DNA from: Myxococcus sp. RHSTA-1-4
Lineage (GTDB): Bacteria; Myxococcota; Myxococcia; Myxococcales; Myxococcaceae
Reading direction: 5' to 3'
DNA: 64,000 nucleotides
Assembly (NCBI RefSeq): GCF_020037125.1
Contig: NZ_JAIQDG010000027.1
Location: forward strand, 62,001 to 126,000
The position numbers and the translations under genes were made by a program. Shown here one piece after another: positions 17,279-25,930 of the stretch (the stretch's first letter is position 1; each line of letters starts with the position of its first letter). Below the pieces are notes generated by a model that ran no database searches, was not told where the DNA came from, and saw only the letters and a list, made by a program, of their open reading frames with translations.

Positions 17279-18070
17279 ATGGCCGCCATCCACCTGGGGA
17301 CCAGCGGGTACGTCTACAAGCACTGGAAGGGGCTGCTCTACCCCGCCGGCCTGCCAACCCGCCGCTGGCTTCCCCGGTACGCCCAGGTGTTCACCACGGT
17401 GGAGCTCAACGCCACCTTCTACCGCCTGCCCACGGCGCGGGCCGTGGACGGCTGGCGCGACGCGGTGCCTCCGGGCTTCCGGTTCGCCTGCAAGGGCAGC
17501 CGCTTCCTCACCCACATGAAGCGTCTGTCCGACGTGGGCGAGGGCCTGGAGCGGTACTACACGCCGGTGCTCCGGCTGGGCCGGAAGCTGGGCCCCGTCC
17601 TCTGGCAGCTCCCGCCGCACATGACGAAGCCGGACCCGGAGCGGTTGGACCGGTTCCTCGCCGCGCAGCCCCGGGGCGTGCGGCAGGTCATCGAGTTCCG
17701 CCACCCCGCCTGGTACCACCCGGAGGTGCTGGAGGTGCTCCGCCGCCACCGCGCCGCGCTGTGCGAGCACGACCTGGTGCAGGTGCCCGACCCCGCCCCG
17801 AAGCCCACCGCGCCCTTCCGCTACATGCGCTTCCACGGCGCGAGCAGCCGCTACGCCGGACGCTACGGGCGCGAGGCGCTGCGGCCCGTGGCCCGCGACT
17901 TGAAGTCCTGGCGGGAGCGCGGACACACCGCGTGGGTGTACTTCAACAACGATTTGCACGGGCACGCGCTGCTGGACGCGTTCGACCTGGCGGACCTCGT
18001 CGACGTGCCGGTGCACGTGCCCCCGGAAATGCAAAGGCCGCCCGCGGGCCTGGAGCCCGGGACGGCCTGA
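17279..18070 (+). CDS. DUF72 family protein
   Basis: This 263-residue protein of the DUF72 (YecE-like) family is predicted to be a TIM barrel. Recognisable blocks are GTSGYVYKHWKG at the start, VELNATFYRLP near 40, FACKGSRFLTH near 75, VIEFRHPAWY near 142 and RFHGASSRYAGRYG near 180. The family has no established reaction. It is the only plus-strand gene within the lipoate gene group, and its 3' end contains the hairpin that appears to terminate lpdA on the other strand. Confidence 0.85.
   Translation: MAAIHLGTSGYVYKHWKGLLYPAGLPTRRWLPRYAQVFTTVELNATFYRLPTARAVDGWRDAVPPGFRFACKGSRFLTHMKRLSDVGEGLERYYTPVLRLGRKLGPVLWQLPPHMTKPDPERLDRFLAAQPRGVRQVIEFRHPAWYHPEVLEVLRRHRAALCEHDLVQVPDPAPKPTAPFRYMRFHGASSRYAGRYGREALRPVARDLKSWRERGHTAWVYFNNDLHGHALLDAFDLADLVDVPVHVPPEMQRPPAGLEPGTA
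18033..18068 (-). terminator. Terminator hairpin for lpdA
   Basis: On the minus strand AGGCCG and CGGCCT enclose an inner GGGC/GCCC stem, and TTT follows. It lies about 45 bases beyond the lpdA stop, inside the last codons of the convergent DUF72 gene. Confidence 0.5.
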
Positions 18071-18111
18071 GCGGGCTCACGCGAGGTGGGCCCGGGAGAC
18101 GGCGCGAGAGA

Positions 18112-19509
18112 CTAGAAGTGGCGCGGGTGGCCCAGCGTGGCCTCGGCGCCCTCGTGCATGATCTCCGAGAGCGTGGGGTGCGCGTGGATGGTGCCCGCCA
18201 GCTCCTCGGTGGTGATCTCCAGCTTCAGCGCGACGCACGCCTCGGCCAGCAGCTCGGTGGCGTGCGGGCCGATGAGGTGCACACCCAGCACCTCGTCGTA
18301 CTTCTTGTCGGAGATGACCTTGATCATCCCCATGGACTCGTTGGAGATGGCCGACTTCGTCACCGCGCCGAAGGGGGCGATGGTGAACTTCACGTCGTAG
18401 CCACGCTCCTTGGCCTTCTTCTCCGTCAGGCCCACCGAGGCGACCTCGGGGTAGCAGTACGTGGCCGACGGGGTCAGGTCGTAGTTGATGGGCTGCGGGT
18501 TCTTCCCGGCGATGTGCTCCACCGCCACCACGCACTCGGCGCTGGCCATGTGCGCCAGCATCGGCGTGGGGATGACGTCGCCCACCGCGTACACGTTGGG
18601 CTCGGTGGTGCGCATCATCGAGTCCACCTTGATGAACCCGCGCTCCGGCTTGATGTTCGTCAGCTCCAGGCCGACGGAGTCGGTGACGGGCGCGCGGCCC
18701 ACCGCGGACAGGAGGAGCTCCGCCTCCAGCGTCTTGGTCTCGTTGCCCACCTTCATGGTGACGCGCACGCCGTCCGCCGTGTGCTCCACCTTCTCCACCG
18801 CGGAGCCGGTGTGCACGTCGATGCCGCGGCGGCGGAAGATCTTCTCCAGCTCCTTGGAGATGTCCGCGTCCTCGATGGGAAGCAGCGCGGGCATGTACTC
18901 CACGATGGAGGTCTTGCTGCCCACGTGGTTGAACACGGAGGCGAACTCGCAGCCCACCGCGCCGGCGCCCAGGACGATGATGCTCTTGGGGATGCGGTCG
19001 ATCTCCAGGATGGAGTCGCTGTTCATCACCCGCTTGTGGTCCACCGGGACATTCGGCAGGGACTTGGGCACGGAGCCGGTGGCGATGATGATGTTCTTCG
19101 CCTCCAGCACCTGCTTGGAGCCGTCCTCGGCGGTGACCTCGACCTTGCCCTTCCCGGCGATGCGGCCATGGCCCTTGACCACGGTCACCTTGTTCTTCTT
19201 CATCAGGAAGTCGATGCCGCCGGCGCCCTTGGTGACCACCTTGTTCTTGTGGGCCATGGCGTTGGCCCAGTTGATGGTCGGGCTGGACACGTCGACGCCG
19301 AAGGTGCTGGCCTCCTTGACGTGGTGGAACAGCTCCGCGGTCCACAGGAGGGACTTGGTGGGGATGCAGCCGCGGTGGAGGCAGGTGCCGCCCAGCCGCT
19401 TGTCCTTCTCGATGATGGCCGTCTTCAGCCCGAGCTGACCGGCGCGGATGGCACCCACGTAGCCGCCAGGGCCCGAACCGATGATCACCACGTCGAACGT
19501 CTCAGCCAC
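18112..19509 (-). CDS. lpdA: Dihydrolipoyl dehydrogenase
   Basis: This 465-residue flavoprotein reoxidises dihydrolipoyl groups on E2 (or the glycine cleavage H protein) with NAD. FAD binding is shown by DVVIIGSGPGGYVGAI at the start. The redox-active disulfide is in GGTCLHRGCIPTK near residue 40. The NAD site is GAGAVGCEFAS, and the C-terminal active-site His/Glu pair is in HAHPTLSE. The GTG start at 19509 follows GGAGG at good spacing. Earlier in-frame codons up to 19797 give low-complexity sequence and overlap a divergent gene, so they were rejected. Confidence 0.93.
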   Translation of the reverse strand: MAETFDVVIIGSGPGGYVGAIRAGQLGLKTAIIEKDKRLGGTCLHRGCIPTKSLLWTAELFHHVKEASTFGVDVSSPTINWANAMAHKNKVVTKGAGGIDFLMKKNKVTVVKGHGRIAGKGKVEVTAEDGSKQVLEAKNIIIATGSVPKSLPNVPVDHKRVMNSDSILEIDRIPKSIIVLGAGAVGCEFASVFNHVGSKTSIVEYMPALLPIEDADISKELEKIFRRRGIDVHTGSAVEKVEHTADGVRVTMKVGNETKTLEAELLLSAVGRAPVTDSVGLELTNIKPERGFIKVDSMMRTTEPNVYAVGDVIPTPMLAHMASAECVVAVEHIAGKNPQPINYDLTPSATYCYPEVASVGLTEKKAKERGYDVKFTIAPFGAVTKSAISNESMGMIKVISDKKYDEVLGVHLIGPHATELLAEACVALKLEITTEELAGTIHAHPTLSEIMHEGAEATLGHPRHF

Positions 19510-19589
19510 GCACGCCTCCGTAACTATTGCGGATGGAACCCGGGGGGGCTGATAACCCCCGGTCCCGGTTGGAATCAAGGAGTTTGCTC

Positions 19590-20729
19590 TTGCGCCGCTT
19601 CCCGCTCCGGACACTGCTGCTGATGGTGGTAGCGCTGATCGCCTTTGGCCGCCTCTATTGGGTGACGCACCAGGATGTGTCGCCCGAGGCCCGGCCGGAG
19701 GACCGTCCCCGGCGGGAAGCCCCCGCCGAGGCCTCCGCTCCCAAGCCCCTCCCCTCCCCCGAATGCCGCACCCTGTCAGGCGCCATCGAGGCCGCACTGA
19801 AGGCTCCGGAGGACGCCCAGGCCCAGGCCGGGGCCCGGAAGCGGATGGACGCCTGCCCGGAGCCCCCCGAGCGCGCCTGCGAGCTCGGCACGGCGCTTTC
19901 CGCGCGGGCCCCGCTCGCCGCCGGTGAGGACGCCCCCCTGCGCGGGCTGCTGGCCTCCCTCTGTGAGCGCTGCCCCTCGCCCTTCAACGCCTGTGTCCAG
20001 CGCGTGGCCCAGGGCCTGCTGGAGGGCGCCCTGGGCCGGCAGCCGGACCTGGCGGACCTGCGCTGGAGCCTGGAGCACGCCGGGAAGGGCACGGAGGATG
20101 CCTGCGACTCGCTCGTCAAGCTGGGGCTCGCGCCGGCGGCCCAGGCCGACGTCACCCTGGCGCCCGCCGTGCGCGCCATCGTCGTGGAGCTGGCCCCCCT
20201 CTGCGCGAAGGCGGGCCATCTGCCCGGCCCGGTGCTGCGCGCCGCCGCCGTGCACCAGGGCCAGGAGGTGGCCCCCGCCCTGGTGGCGCTGGCCGCCGGG
20301 GCGACGGTGGAGACGGCCGCCGTGGAGCCGGACCTCGTGACGGGCGCGGAGCCCGGGCGGCAGGCGTTCGACCGGGACGTGAACACCGGCGTCCGCGTGA
20401 GCAATGCGGCGCCTGGAAAACGCTGGGCGGCGGACGGGGCGCTGCGGGCGGGCTACACGCCCACACTGAAGCACCTGGAGACCCTGCGGATTCGCGCCAC
20501 CGGACCGGGCACGCTCAGGGCCATCGTCCGCACCCCGGCGGGGGTGGGCCTCAAGGACCCGGAAGGAGGCTTCTCCTTCGTCAACCCCACCGTCTGCCGC
20601 TACCAGGGCAAGGGCCAGTGGGAGGTCTGCAAGCTGGCCGTGCCCCTGCTCGACGTGGACGCGGTGAGCGTCTTCCCGGAGCGCGCGGACGGTGAGGTGA
20701 AGGAGCTGGAGATCATCGGCGCGAGGTAG
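19590..20729 (+). CDS. Membrane-anchored protein of unknown function
   Basis: I do not recognise this 379-residue protein. It has one N-terminal transmembrane helix (LRTLLLMVVALIAFG), a Pro/Glu/Ala-rich linker, and a periplasmic region of about 320 residues. That region is rich in paired cysteines (ECRTL, ACPEPPERACEL, LCERCPSPFNACV). The last 100 residues look beta-rich. The TTG start at 19590 is preferred because AAGGAG lies seven bases upstream. A longer form from 19527 would overlap the lpdA promoter region. It is divergent from lpdA and converges on the next gene through a shared hairpin. Confidence 0.6.
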   Translation: MRRFPLRTLLLMVVALIAFGRLYWVTHQDVSPEARPEDRPRREAPAEASAPKPLPSPECRTLSGAIEAALKAPEDAQAQAGARKRMDACPEPPERACELGTALSARAPLAAGEDAPLRGLLASLCERCPSPFNACVQRVAQGLLEGALGRQPDLADLRWSLEHAGKGTEDACDSLVKLGLAPAAQADVTLAPAVRAIVVELAPLCAKAGHLPGPVLRAAAVHQGQEVAPALVALAAGATVETAAVEPDLVTGAEPGRQAFDRDVNTGVRVSNAAPGKRWAADGALRAGYTPTLKHLETLRIRATGPGTLRAIVRTPAGVGLKDPEGGFSFVNPTVCRYQGKGQWEVCKLAVPLLDVDAVSVFPERADGEVKELEIIGAR

Positions 20730-20744
20730 GCGCCGCGCTCACCG

Positions 20745-20764
20745 GGGCTCCGGGTTCGGAGCCC
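20745..20764. terminator. Bidirectional terminator-like hairpin between convergent genes
   Basis: GGGCTCCG and CGGAGCCC pair perfectly with a GGTT loop. It fills the 35-base gap between two convergent genes. No long T-run is present on either side. Confidence 0.55.
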
Positions 20765-21214
20765 TCAGCCCAGCAGGCCCTTCTCCCGGGCCAACTGGAA
20801 GATGGGCGCCGCGTCCTTCTTCAGCACCGTGCTCACGTCCTTGACGATGGCATCACCCGACTTCGCCACCGACAGGAAGTTGTCGAAGGTGCGCGTGAGG
20901 ATCAGCACGCCGGAGATGATGACGCGCTGGAGGTTGTGCTGGAGGTCGGTGCCCTCGTAGATGAGCCACGCCTGCTCCACGCAGGTACGGCGCGCGTCCA
21001 GGAGGAACTGGTTCAGCACCGTGCGCTCCGCCGCGTCCGGAACCTTCGACTTGGGGCTCACCGACCCGACGTAGATGAGGTTCGCGCCCAGCCGTTTGGA
21101 CGCATCCTGCATCTGCGCCAGGATCGTCGTGACGTCCTCCTTCGTCGGAGGATTCGGCCAGCGGGTGAAGATGACGCGGTCGATGATTTCAGCCTTGTAG
21201 GTGGGGCCGTTCAC
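20765..21214 (-). CDS. Conserved-looking small cytoplasmic protein, unknown
   Basis: This 149-residue soluble protein has no signal peptide or membrane segment. It reads as an alternating alpha/beta fold: YKAEIIDRVIFTRWPNPPT, then a helix, LIYVGSVSPKSK, then AWLIYEGTDLQHNLQRVIISG. A C-terminal helical segment follows (DAIVKDVSTVLKKD). That order is reminiscent of STAS-like or heme-free sensor folds, but no family motif is certain. The GTG start at 21214 follows GGAGG, and a longer start at 21280 adds a poor N-terminus. Function unknown. Confidence 0.55.
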   Translation of the reverse strand: MNGPTYKAEIIDRVIFTRWPNPPTKEDVTTILAQMQDASKRLGANLIYVGSVSPKSKVPDAAERTVLNQFLLDARRTCVEQAWLIYEGTDLQHNLQRVIISGVLILTRTFDNFLSVAKSGDAIVKDVSTVLKKDAAPIFQLAREKGLLG

Positions 21215-21453
21215 GATGCCTCCGGTGAGGCGGACGGTTTCCAAGCGCCCGGCCGGCGATCTCCACTCCGCCGTGCGCACGAATGTGTAGCAGGAACACT
21301 CCTCCCGTTGAAGAGAGTGGCCTCTGCCCCCACCCCGCTCGCGTGGCAGCTACGCTGTCAGGCTGCAGTCCTGGCGTACAAAACCGTCCGGGTCGAGGCT
21401 GACACTGCCCCTACAGGCCTCCATGACTCAGGAATGCCGTGAAAGTCCCGACC

Positions 21454-21479
21454 CTGAAGCGCGCACCGGAGCGCTTCAG
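21454..21479 (-). terminator. Nine-base-pair hairpin overlapping the stop of the H1-like gene
   Basis: CTGAAGCGC and GCGCTTCAG form a perfect stem with an eight-base loop. The stop codon of the H1-like gene lies in one arm. There is no T-run. Confidence 0.4.
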
Positions 21480-21829
21480 GGCGCTGGTGTCTGGCCGCCC
21501 GGTTCGGACAGGCCCGCCGGCATTCCCGCTTCGGCGGGCGCGGGCGTCATCGTGGCGGACGACGGCTTGCGGGCGCGGCGCACGGTCTTCCTGGCCGCGG
21601 CAACGCGTGGGCGCTTGCTGACGGCGCGCGCCGGGGTGCCCTGGCGCTTCACGGCGCGCTGTTTGCGTGTCTTGCGTACGCCCGTCTTCTTCGAGTCCAC
21701 CTGCTTGCGCTGCGCCTTCATCTCCGCCGACTTCTTCGCGACGCGCCCCGCCTGTTGCGTCTTCCGCCGCGAGGACTTCACCTCCTTCTTCTTCGCCGTC
21801 GTCTTCGCCTGCTTCGCCTTTGAGGCCAT
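21476..21829 (-). CDS. Histone H1-like basic protein
   Basis: This 117-residue protein consists almost entirely of Lys, Arg, Ala and Thr for its first 90 residues (MASKAKQAKTTAKKKEVKSS), with a short Pro/Gly/Glu tail. Such proteins bind nucleic acids in bacteria such as Bordetella and Chlamydia, and Lys-rich H1-like proteins are known in myxobacteria. A strong AGGAGGA lies eight bases before the ATG. It follows hisIE on the same strand after 84 bases, so it may be read through from the his operon, though its own promoter is likely. Confidence 0.7.
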   Translation of the reverse strand: MASKAKQAKTTAKKKEVKSSRRKTQQAGRVAKKSAEMKAQRKQVDSKKTGVRKTRKQRAVKRQGTPARAVSKRPRVAAARKTVRRARKPSSATMTPAPAEAGMPAGLSEPGGQTPAP

Positions 21830-21912
21830 TCGTGAATTCCTCCTGTGTGTGCAGTTATGCACGCTCGGTGCGAATGGCCACTGCCCCGGCGGAAGGAGCG
21901 CGGGGGCGGTGC

Positions 21913-22554
21913 TCAGCGCGAGCTTCCTGGAGCGGCTGGCTTCGCGGCGCGGCGGGCGAGGACGGCCTTCACGTCGTCCAGCGTGAGGCCCAGCGGCTTC
22001 ACGGCGACGAGCACGTGGTAGAGCACGTCCGCCGCCTCCTCCACGGCGCGCGCCGGGTCCGCGTCCGCGCACGCCGTCACCAGCTCCGCGGCCTCCTCGC
22101 CCAGCTTCTTCATCCGGAGGTTGCGGTCGTCCAGCAACCGGCGCGTGTAGCTCGGCTTCTCGCCCTCGGGGGGCGCCTGGGTGGCGCGCAGGGCAATGGT
22201 GGCATCCAGCGCGGCCAGTGCGTCCCAGCGCCCGGGGCCGAAGCAGGTCTCCTCGCCGGTGTGGCAGGCGGGGCCGGCCTTCGCGACCCGGGCCAGCACC
22301 GCGTCCCCGTCGCAGTCCGCGCTGAGCGACACCACGCGCTGCACGTTTCCGCTGGTGGCGCCCTTGTGCCACAGGCCCCGTGTGCGCGAGCGGTAGTGCA
22401 TCTCTCCGGTAGCCAGCGTGCGTTCGAGCGCCTCGCGGTCCGCGTGCGCCACCATCAGCACGTCCCCGGTGCTCGCGTCCTGCGTCACCACCGTCACCAG
22501 GCCATTGCCCTTGCCGAAGTCCAGCCGGTCCAGGTCCAGCGTCACCGCCGTCAT
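21913..22554 (-). CDS. hisIE: Bifunctional phosphoribosyl-AMP cyclohydrolase / phosphoribosyl-ATP pyrophosphatase
   Basis: This 213-residue fusion carries steps two and three of histidine synthesis. HisI is residues 1-105, with metal-binding SADCDGDAVL, CHTGEETCF and the WHKGATSGN motif. HisE is the remainder, with KKLGEEAAELVTAC and EEAADVLYHVLVA. It is the last enzyme gene of the his operon. The ATG overlaps the hisN stop by four bases. Confidence 0.95.
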   Translation of the reverse strand: MTAVTLDLDRLDFGKGNGLVTVVTQDASTGDVLMVAHADREALERTLATGEMHYRSRTRGLWHKGATSGNVQRVVSLSADCDGDAVLARVAKAGPACHTGEETCFGPGRWDALAALDATIALRATQAPPEGEKPSYTRRLLDDRNLRMKKLGEEAAELVTACADADPARAVEEAADVLYHVLVAVKPLGLTLDDVKAVLARRAAKPAAPGSSR

Positions 22555-23333
22555 CGCCGCACCTCCGTCGCGCCGAGCCGCTCGCGCACCACCCGCGCCA
22601 GGGCCCCGTTGGTGGCGATGCAGTTGCCGCCGAAGGAGGTCTGCCTGCCCGTCCAATCGGTGAACACGCCGCCGGCCTCCTCGATGATGGGCTGCAGCGC
22701 CGCCGCGTCCCAGAGCGACAGCACCTCGTCAACCATCACCTCCGCCCTGCCCGTGGCCACCAGCAGGTAGCCGTAGCAGTCGCCCCAGGTGCGGTCCATG
22801 GCCGCCTCCCTCGCGAGTGCGCGCCAGGCCTCGCCCCGCTCCGGGTGGAGCATGAAGCGCTCGTCCGTGGACAGCACCACCGCCTTCGACAGGTCATCCT
22901 GCGTGGAGACGCGCGTCGGCCTGTCATTCCAGAAGCAGCCCTGCCCCGGCCCGGCCACCAGCAACTCCCCCACGGCGGGGAAGTACGCGGCGCCCGCGAG
23001 GATGCGCTCCCCCTTCGCCACCGCCACCAGCGTGCCCCACAGCGGCACGCCGCGGATGAACGTCTTCGTCCCGTCGATGGGGTCCAGAATCCAGCGGCGC
23101 TCGGCGCCCGGCCGCGTCTCGCCGAACTCCTCGCCCAGGATGCCGTCCTCCGGGAAGCGGGCCGAAATCCAGTCGCGCGCCGCCTGCTCGGCCGTCCGGT
23201 CCGCCACCGTCACCGGCGTGCCGTCGGACTTGGTGTCCACCGCGATGCCGCCGCGGAAGAAGCCAAGCGCCACGTCCCCGGCCTTCCGGGCCACCTCCGC
23301 CGCCGCCTGCAGCAAGGCCTGCCTGTCGTTCAT
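22551..23333 (-). CDS. hisN: Histidinol-phosphatase of the inositol monophosphatase family
   Basis: This 260-residue protein has the inositol-monophosphatase metal motifs: GEEFGE near residue 65, DPIDGTKTF near 81 and WDAAALQPIIEEAGG near 208. Its position between hisF and hisIE, and the absence of a HAD phosphatase domain on HisB, identify it as the histidinol-phosphate phosphatase. The same fold is known for this step in actinobacteria and some proteobacteria. It overlaps both neighbours by four bases. Confidence 0.92.
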   Translation of the reverse strand: MNDRQALLQAAAEVARKAGDVALGFFRGGIAVDTKSDGTPVTVADRTAEQAARDWISARFPEDGILGEEFGETRPGAERRWILDPIDGTKTFIRGVPLWGTLVAVAKGERILAGAAYFPAVGELLVAGPGQGCFWNDRPTRVSTQDDLSKAVVLSTDERFMLHPERGEAWRALAREAAMDRTWGDCYGYLLVATGRAEVMVDEVLSLWDAAALQPIIEEAGGVFTDWTGRQTSFGGNCIATNGALARVVRERLGATEVRR

Positions 23334-24091
23334 GTCACGCTCCGGATGTTCAGGCCGCCCTCGCGGAGCAGCGACTTGATGGCGCCCACCGTGGTGACGC
23401 CGTCGTGGAGGATGCCGGCCACCAGCGCCGCGTCCGCCCCACCCCGCGTGAGCCCGTCCCGCACGTGCTCCGCGCTGCCCGCCCCGCCCGAGGCGATGAC
23501 CGGCACATCCACCGCATCCGCCACGGCCCGCGTCAGCTCCAGGTCATAGCCCGAGCGCGCCCCGTCACGGTCGATGCTGGTGAGCAGCACCTCACCCGCC
23601 CCGCGCGCCACGCACTCGCGGGCCCAGGCCACCGCGTCCAGCTCCGTGGGCCTCTTCCCGCCGTGGGTATAGACGCGCCAGCGCCCGTCCTCTCTCTTGG
23701 CGTCGATGCTGGCCACCACGCACTGCGCGCCGAAGCGCTCCGCGCACGCGGTCAGCAGCGCGGGGTTGGCCACCGCCGCCGAGTTGATGCTCACCTTGTC
23801 CGCGCCCGCGCGCAGGGCCCGGCCCACGTCGTCCACCGTGCGCACGCCGCCGCCCACGGTGAGGGGAATGAACAGCCGTTCCGCGGTGCGCTGCACCAGC
23901 TCCCAGAGGGTGCCGCGCTCCTCGGCGCTCGCGGAGATGTCCAGGAAGGTCACCTCGTCCGCGCCCTCCTGCTCGTAGCGCCGGGCCAGCGCCACCGGGT
24001 CGCCCACGTCGCGCAGGCCCTCGAACTGGACGCCCTTCACCACGCGCCCGCCCTTCACGTCCAGGCAGACGATGAGTCGCCGGGTGAGCAT
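23330..24091 (-). CDS. hisF: Imidazole glycerol phosphate synthase, cyclase subunit
   Basis: This 253-residue TIM barrel joins ammonia from HisH to the ribulose intermediate, giving imidazole glycerol phosphate and AICAR. Catalytic aspartates are in IVCLDVKGGRVVKG and TSIDRDGARSGYD, and phosphate loops are in VGGGVRT and ASGGAGS. The start overlaps the hisB stop by one base (TGATG) and its stop overlaps hisN. Confidence 0.95.
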   Translation of the reverse strand: MLTRRLIVCLDVKGGRVVKGVQFEGLRDVGDPVALARRYEQEGADEVTFLDISASAEERGTLWELVQRTAERLFIPLTVGGGVRTVDDVGRALRAGADKVSINSAAVANPALLTACAERFGAQCVVASIDAKREDGRWRVYTHGGKRPTELDAVAWARECVARGAGEVLLTSIDRDGARSGYDLELTRAVADAVDVPVIASGGAGSAEHVRDGLTRGGADAALVAGILHDGVTTVGAIKSLLREGGLNIRSVT

Positions 24092-24627
24092 CACTTCACC
24101 TCCAGGGCCACGGAGCCCTTCATGCTGAACACCGTGCCCGAGTCCGCCATGGCATCGCGCAGCGCGAGTCCCAGCGCCTTGAAGGCCGCCTCCGTCGCGT
24201 GGTGGCTGTCCTTCCCGCGCAGCACGCGCAGGTGCAGCGTCACCTTCGCGTGCTCGCTGAACGAGCGCATGAAGTGCTCGTACAGCCGGTTCTTCAGCGG
24301 GCCCCGGTAGTAGAAGCGGCCGCCCGCGTCCAGGCACGCCTGCACCAGCGCGTCGTCCATGGGGATGGTGCGCTCCGCGAAGCGCGCCGCGGTGGCGGGA
24401 ATCACCTTCTGCACCGCCGTGCCCAGCGTAATCGCCACGTCCTCCATGAGGTGGTGGGTGAGGTCTCCCCGCGCGTGCAGCTTCAAGTCGAGCCCCGCGT
24501 AGCGCCCGAAGGTGGACAGCATGTGGTCGAAGAACTTCAGGCCCGTGTCCACCTGGGTGACGCCCTTGCCGAGCGCCAGCTCCACCTGGACCTTCGTCTC
24601 CTTCGTCTCCCGAATGACGGTGGTCAT
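24091..24627 (-). CDS. hisB: Imidazoleglycerol-phosphate dehydratase
   Basis: This 178-residue stand-alone dehydratase converts imidazole glycerol phosphate to imidazole acetol phosphate. The manganese-binding His clusters are visible as FFDHML, HHLMEDVAI and GKDSHHATEAAFKAL. There is no phosphatase half, which is supplied by hisN. The family is normally 190-200 residues, so this copy is compact, but the motifs are complete. It overlaps hisA by four bases. Confidence 0.95.
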   Translation of the reverse strand: MTTVIRETKETKVQVELALGKGVTQVDTGLKFFDHMLSTFGRYAGLDLKLHARGDLTHHLMEDVAITLGTAVQKVIPATAARFAERTIPMDDALVQACLDAGGRFYYRGPLKNRLYEHFMRSFSEHAKVTLHLRVLRGKDSHHATEAAFKALGLALRDAMADSGTVFSMKGSVALEVK

Positions 24628-25340
24628 CCCGCGAACTCCCGCGCGACGTCGCGCGCATCCAGCCTTCCCGTGTACAGCGCCATGCCGATGACCGCCCCAT
24701 ACGCGCCCGCGGCCGCGAGCGCCCTCAGGTCCTCCAGCGTCGTCACCCCGCCCGAGGCGTAGAGCCGGTGGCGGCTGGTGCGCGCCACCTCCTGCATCAG
24801 CGGCAGGTCCACGCCCGACAGCTGTCCTTCCTTGTGCACCGCCGTCACCAGCAGCCCGCCCAGCGCCAGCGGCTCCAGCGCCGCGAGCACGTCGCGGATG
24901 TCCCGCGCGCTGCCCGCCGTCCAGCCGCGCGTCACCACCTCGCGGCCCTTCACGTCCGCGGCCACCACCACCCGGCCCGGGAAGCGGCCCGCCACCTCCG
25001 CCAGCCACGCGGTATCCTCGATGGCCCGCGTGCCCACCACCACGGAGGAGGCGCCACCCTCGAGCACGGCCCCCACCCGGTCGGTGTCACGCACGCCGCC
25101 GCCCACCGTGAAGGTGAGGCCCTGTTCATATGACGTGAGCCGGAAGATGGCGTCCGCGTTGGAGCCCTTTCCGAGCGCGGCGTCCAGGTCCACCACGTGG
25201 AAGGTACGGAAGCCGTGGCTCCGCCACCTCCTCAGTGCGTCCAGCGGGTCGTTCACCCGGACCTTCTCCGCGTCGTACGAGCCGCCCACGAGCTGTACGC
25301 ACGCGCCCTCGCGCAGGTCGATTGCGGGAATGGCAATCAC
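24624..25340 (-). CDS. hisA: ProFAR isomerase
   Basis: This 238-residue TIM barrel isomerises the aminoimidazole carboxamide ribotide intermediate (step four). The catalytic aspartates lie in PAIDLREG and in the strand near 130 (VVAADVKG). GGGVRD and ASGGVTT bind phosphate. The GTG start at 25340 overlaps the hisH stop by four bases. Confidence 0.94.
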   Translation of the reverse strand: MIAIPAIDLREGACVQLVGGSYDAEKVRVNDPLDALRRWRSHGFRTFHVVDLDAALGKGSNADAIFRLTSYEQGLTFTVGGGVRDTDRVGAVLEGGASSVVVGTRAIEDTAWLAEVAGRFPGRVVVAADVKGREVVTRGWTAGSARDIRDVLAALEPLALGGLLVTAVHKEGQLSGVDLPLMQEVARTSRHRLYASGGVTTLEDLRALAAAGAYGAVIGMALYTGRLDARDVAREFAG

Positions 25341-25930
25341 GGCGCCACCTCCTGGAGGAAGGCCTGCACGAAGCGCACGCCCGCCACGGAGGACTTCTCC
25401 GGGTGGAACTGCACGCCCACCACCTTCCCGCGCCGCACCGCCGCCGGGAAGCGGTCGCCCTCGTGTGTCGTCCACCCGGTGACGACGGAGGCATCCGTCG
25501 CGCGGCAGACGAAGCTGTGCGCGTAGTACACGGTGTCCAGCTTCGCGGTGGCCAGCGTGCGGTCCTCCTCCACGCTGTTCCAGCCAATCTCCGGCACCCG
25601 CCGCGCCGCCAGCCGCGTCACCCGCCCGGAGAAGTAGCCCAGGCCGGCGCCACCGCCCTCGTCGCTGGCGTCGAAGAGCAGCTGCATGCCCAGGCAGATG
25701 CCCAGGCACGGCAGGCCGCGCTCCAGCGCCTCGCGCATGGCCTGGCGCCCCGGCTCCAGCCGCGCCGCCGACGCGCCGAAGGCCCCCACGCCCGGAAGCA
25801 CCAGCACGTCCGTGTCCAGCGCGCGCACCGGGTCCTCCTGGATGCGCACCTCCGCGCCCGGCGCCGTCGCCAGCGCCTTGGCCAGCGAGTGCAGGTTGCC
25901 CGCTCCGTAGTCGAACAGGGTGACTCTCAT
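25337..25930 (-). CDS. hisH: Imidazole glycerol phosphate synthase, glutamine amidotransferase subunit
   Basis: This 197-residue class I amidotransferase releases ammonia for HisF. The nucleophile cysteine is in GICLGMQLLF near residue 77. The catalytic His/Glu pair is in GVQFHPEKS near 178, and the oxyanion strand is LPGVGAFG. It overlaps hisC and hisA by four bases each. Confidence 0.95.
   Translation of the reverse strand: MRVTLFDYGAGNLHSLAKALATAPGAEVRIQEDPVRALDTDVLVLPGVGAFGASAARLEPGRQAMREALERGLPCLGICLGMQLLFDASDEGGGAGLGYFSGRVTRLAARRVPEIGWNSVEEDRTLATAKLDTVYYAHSFVCRATDASVVTGWTTHEGDRFPAAVRRGKVVGVQFHPEKSSVAGVRFVQAFLQEVAP

Noticed and set aside
19527..19589. Longer N-terminus for the membrane-anchored protein
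   Set aside because: The extra residues lack a ribosome-binding site. AAGGAG fits the TTG at 19590, and the longer form would overlap the lpdA upstream region.
21423..21986. Plus-strand frame opposite the H1-like protein
   Set aside because: Its Phe/Cys/Arg composition is what results from reading Lys/Ala codons on the other strand, and there is no ribosome-binding site.
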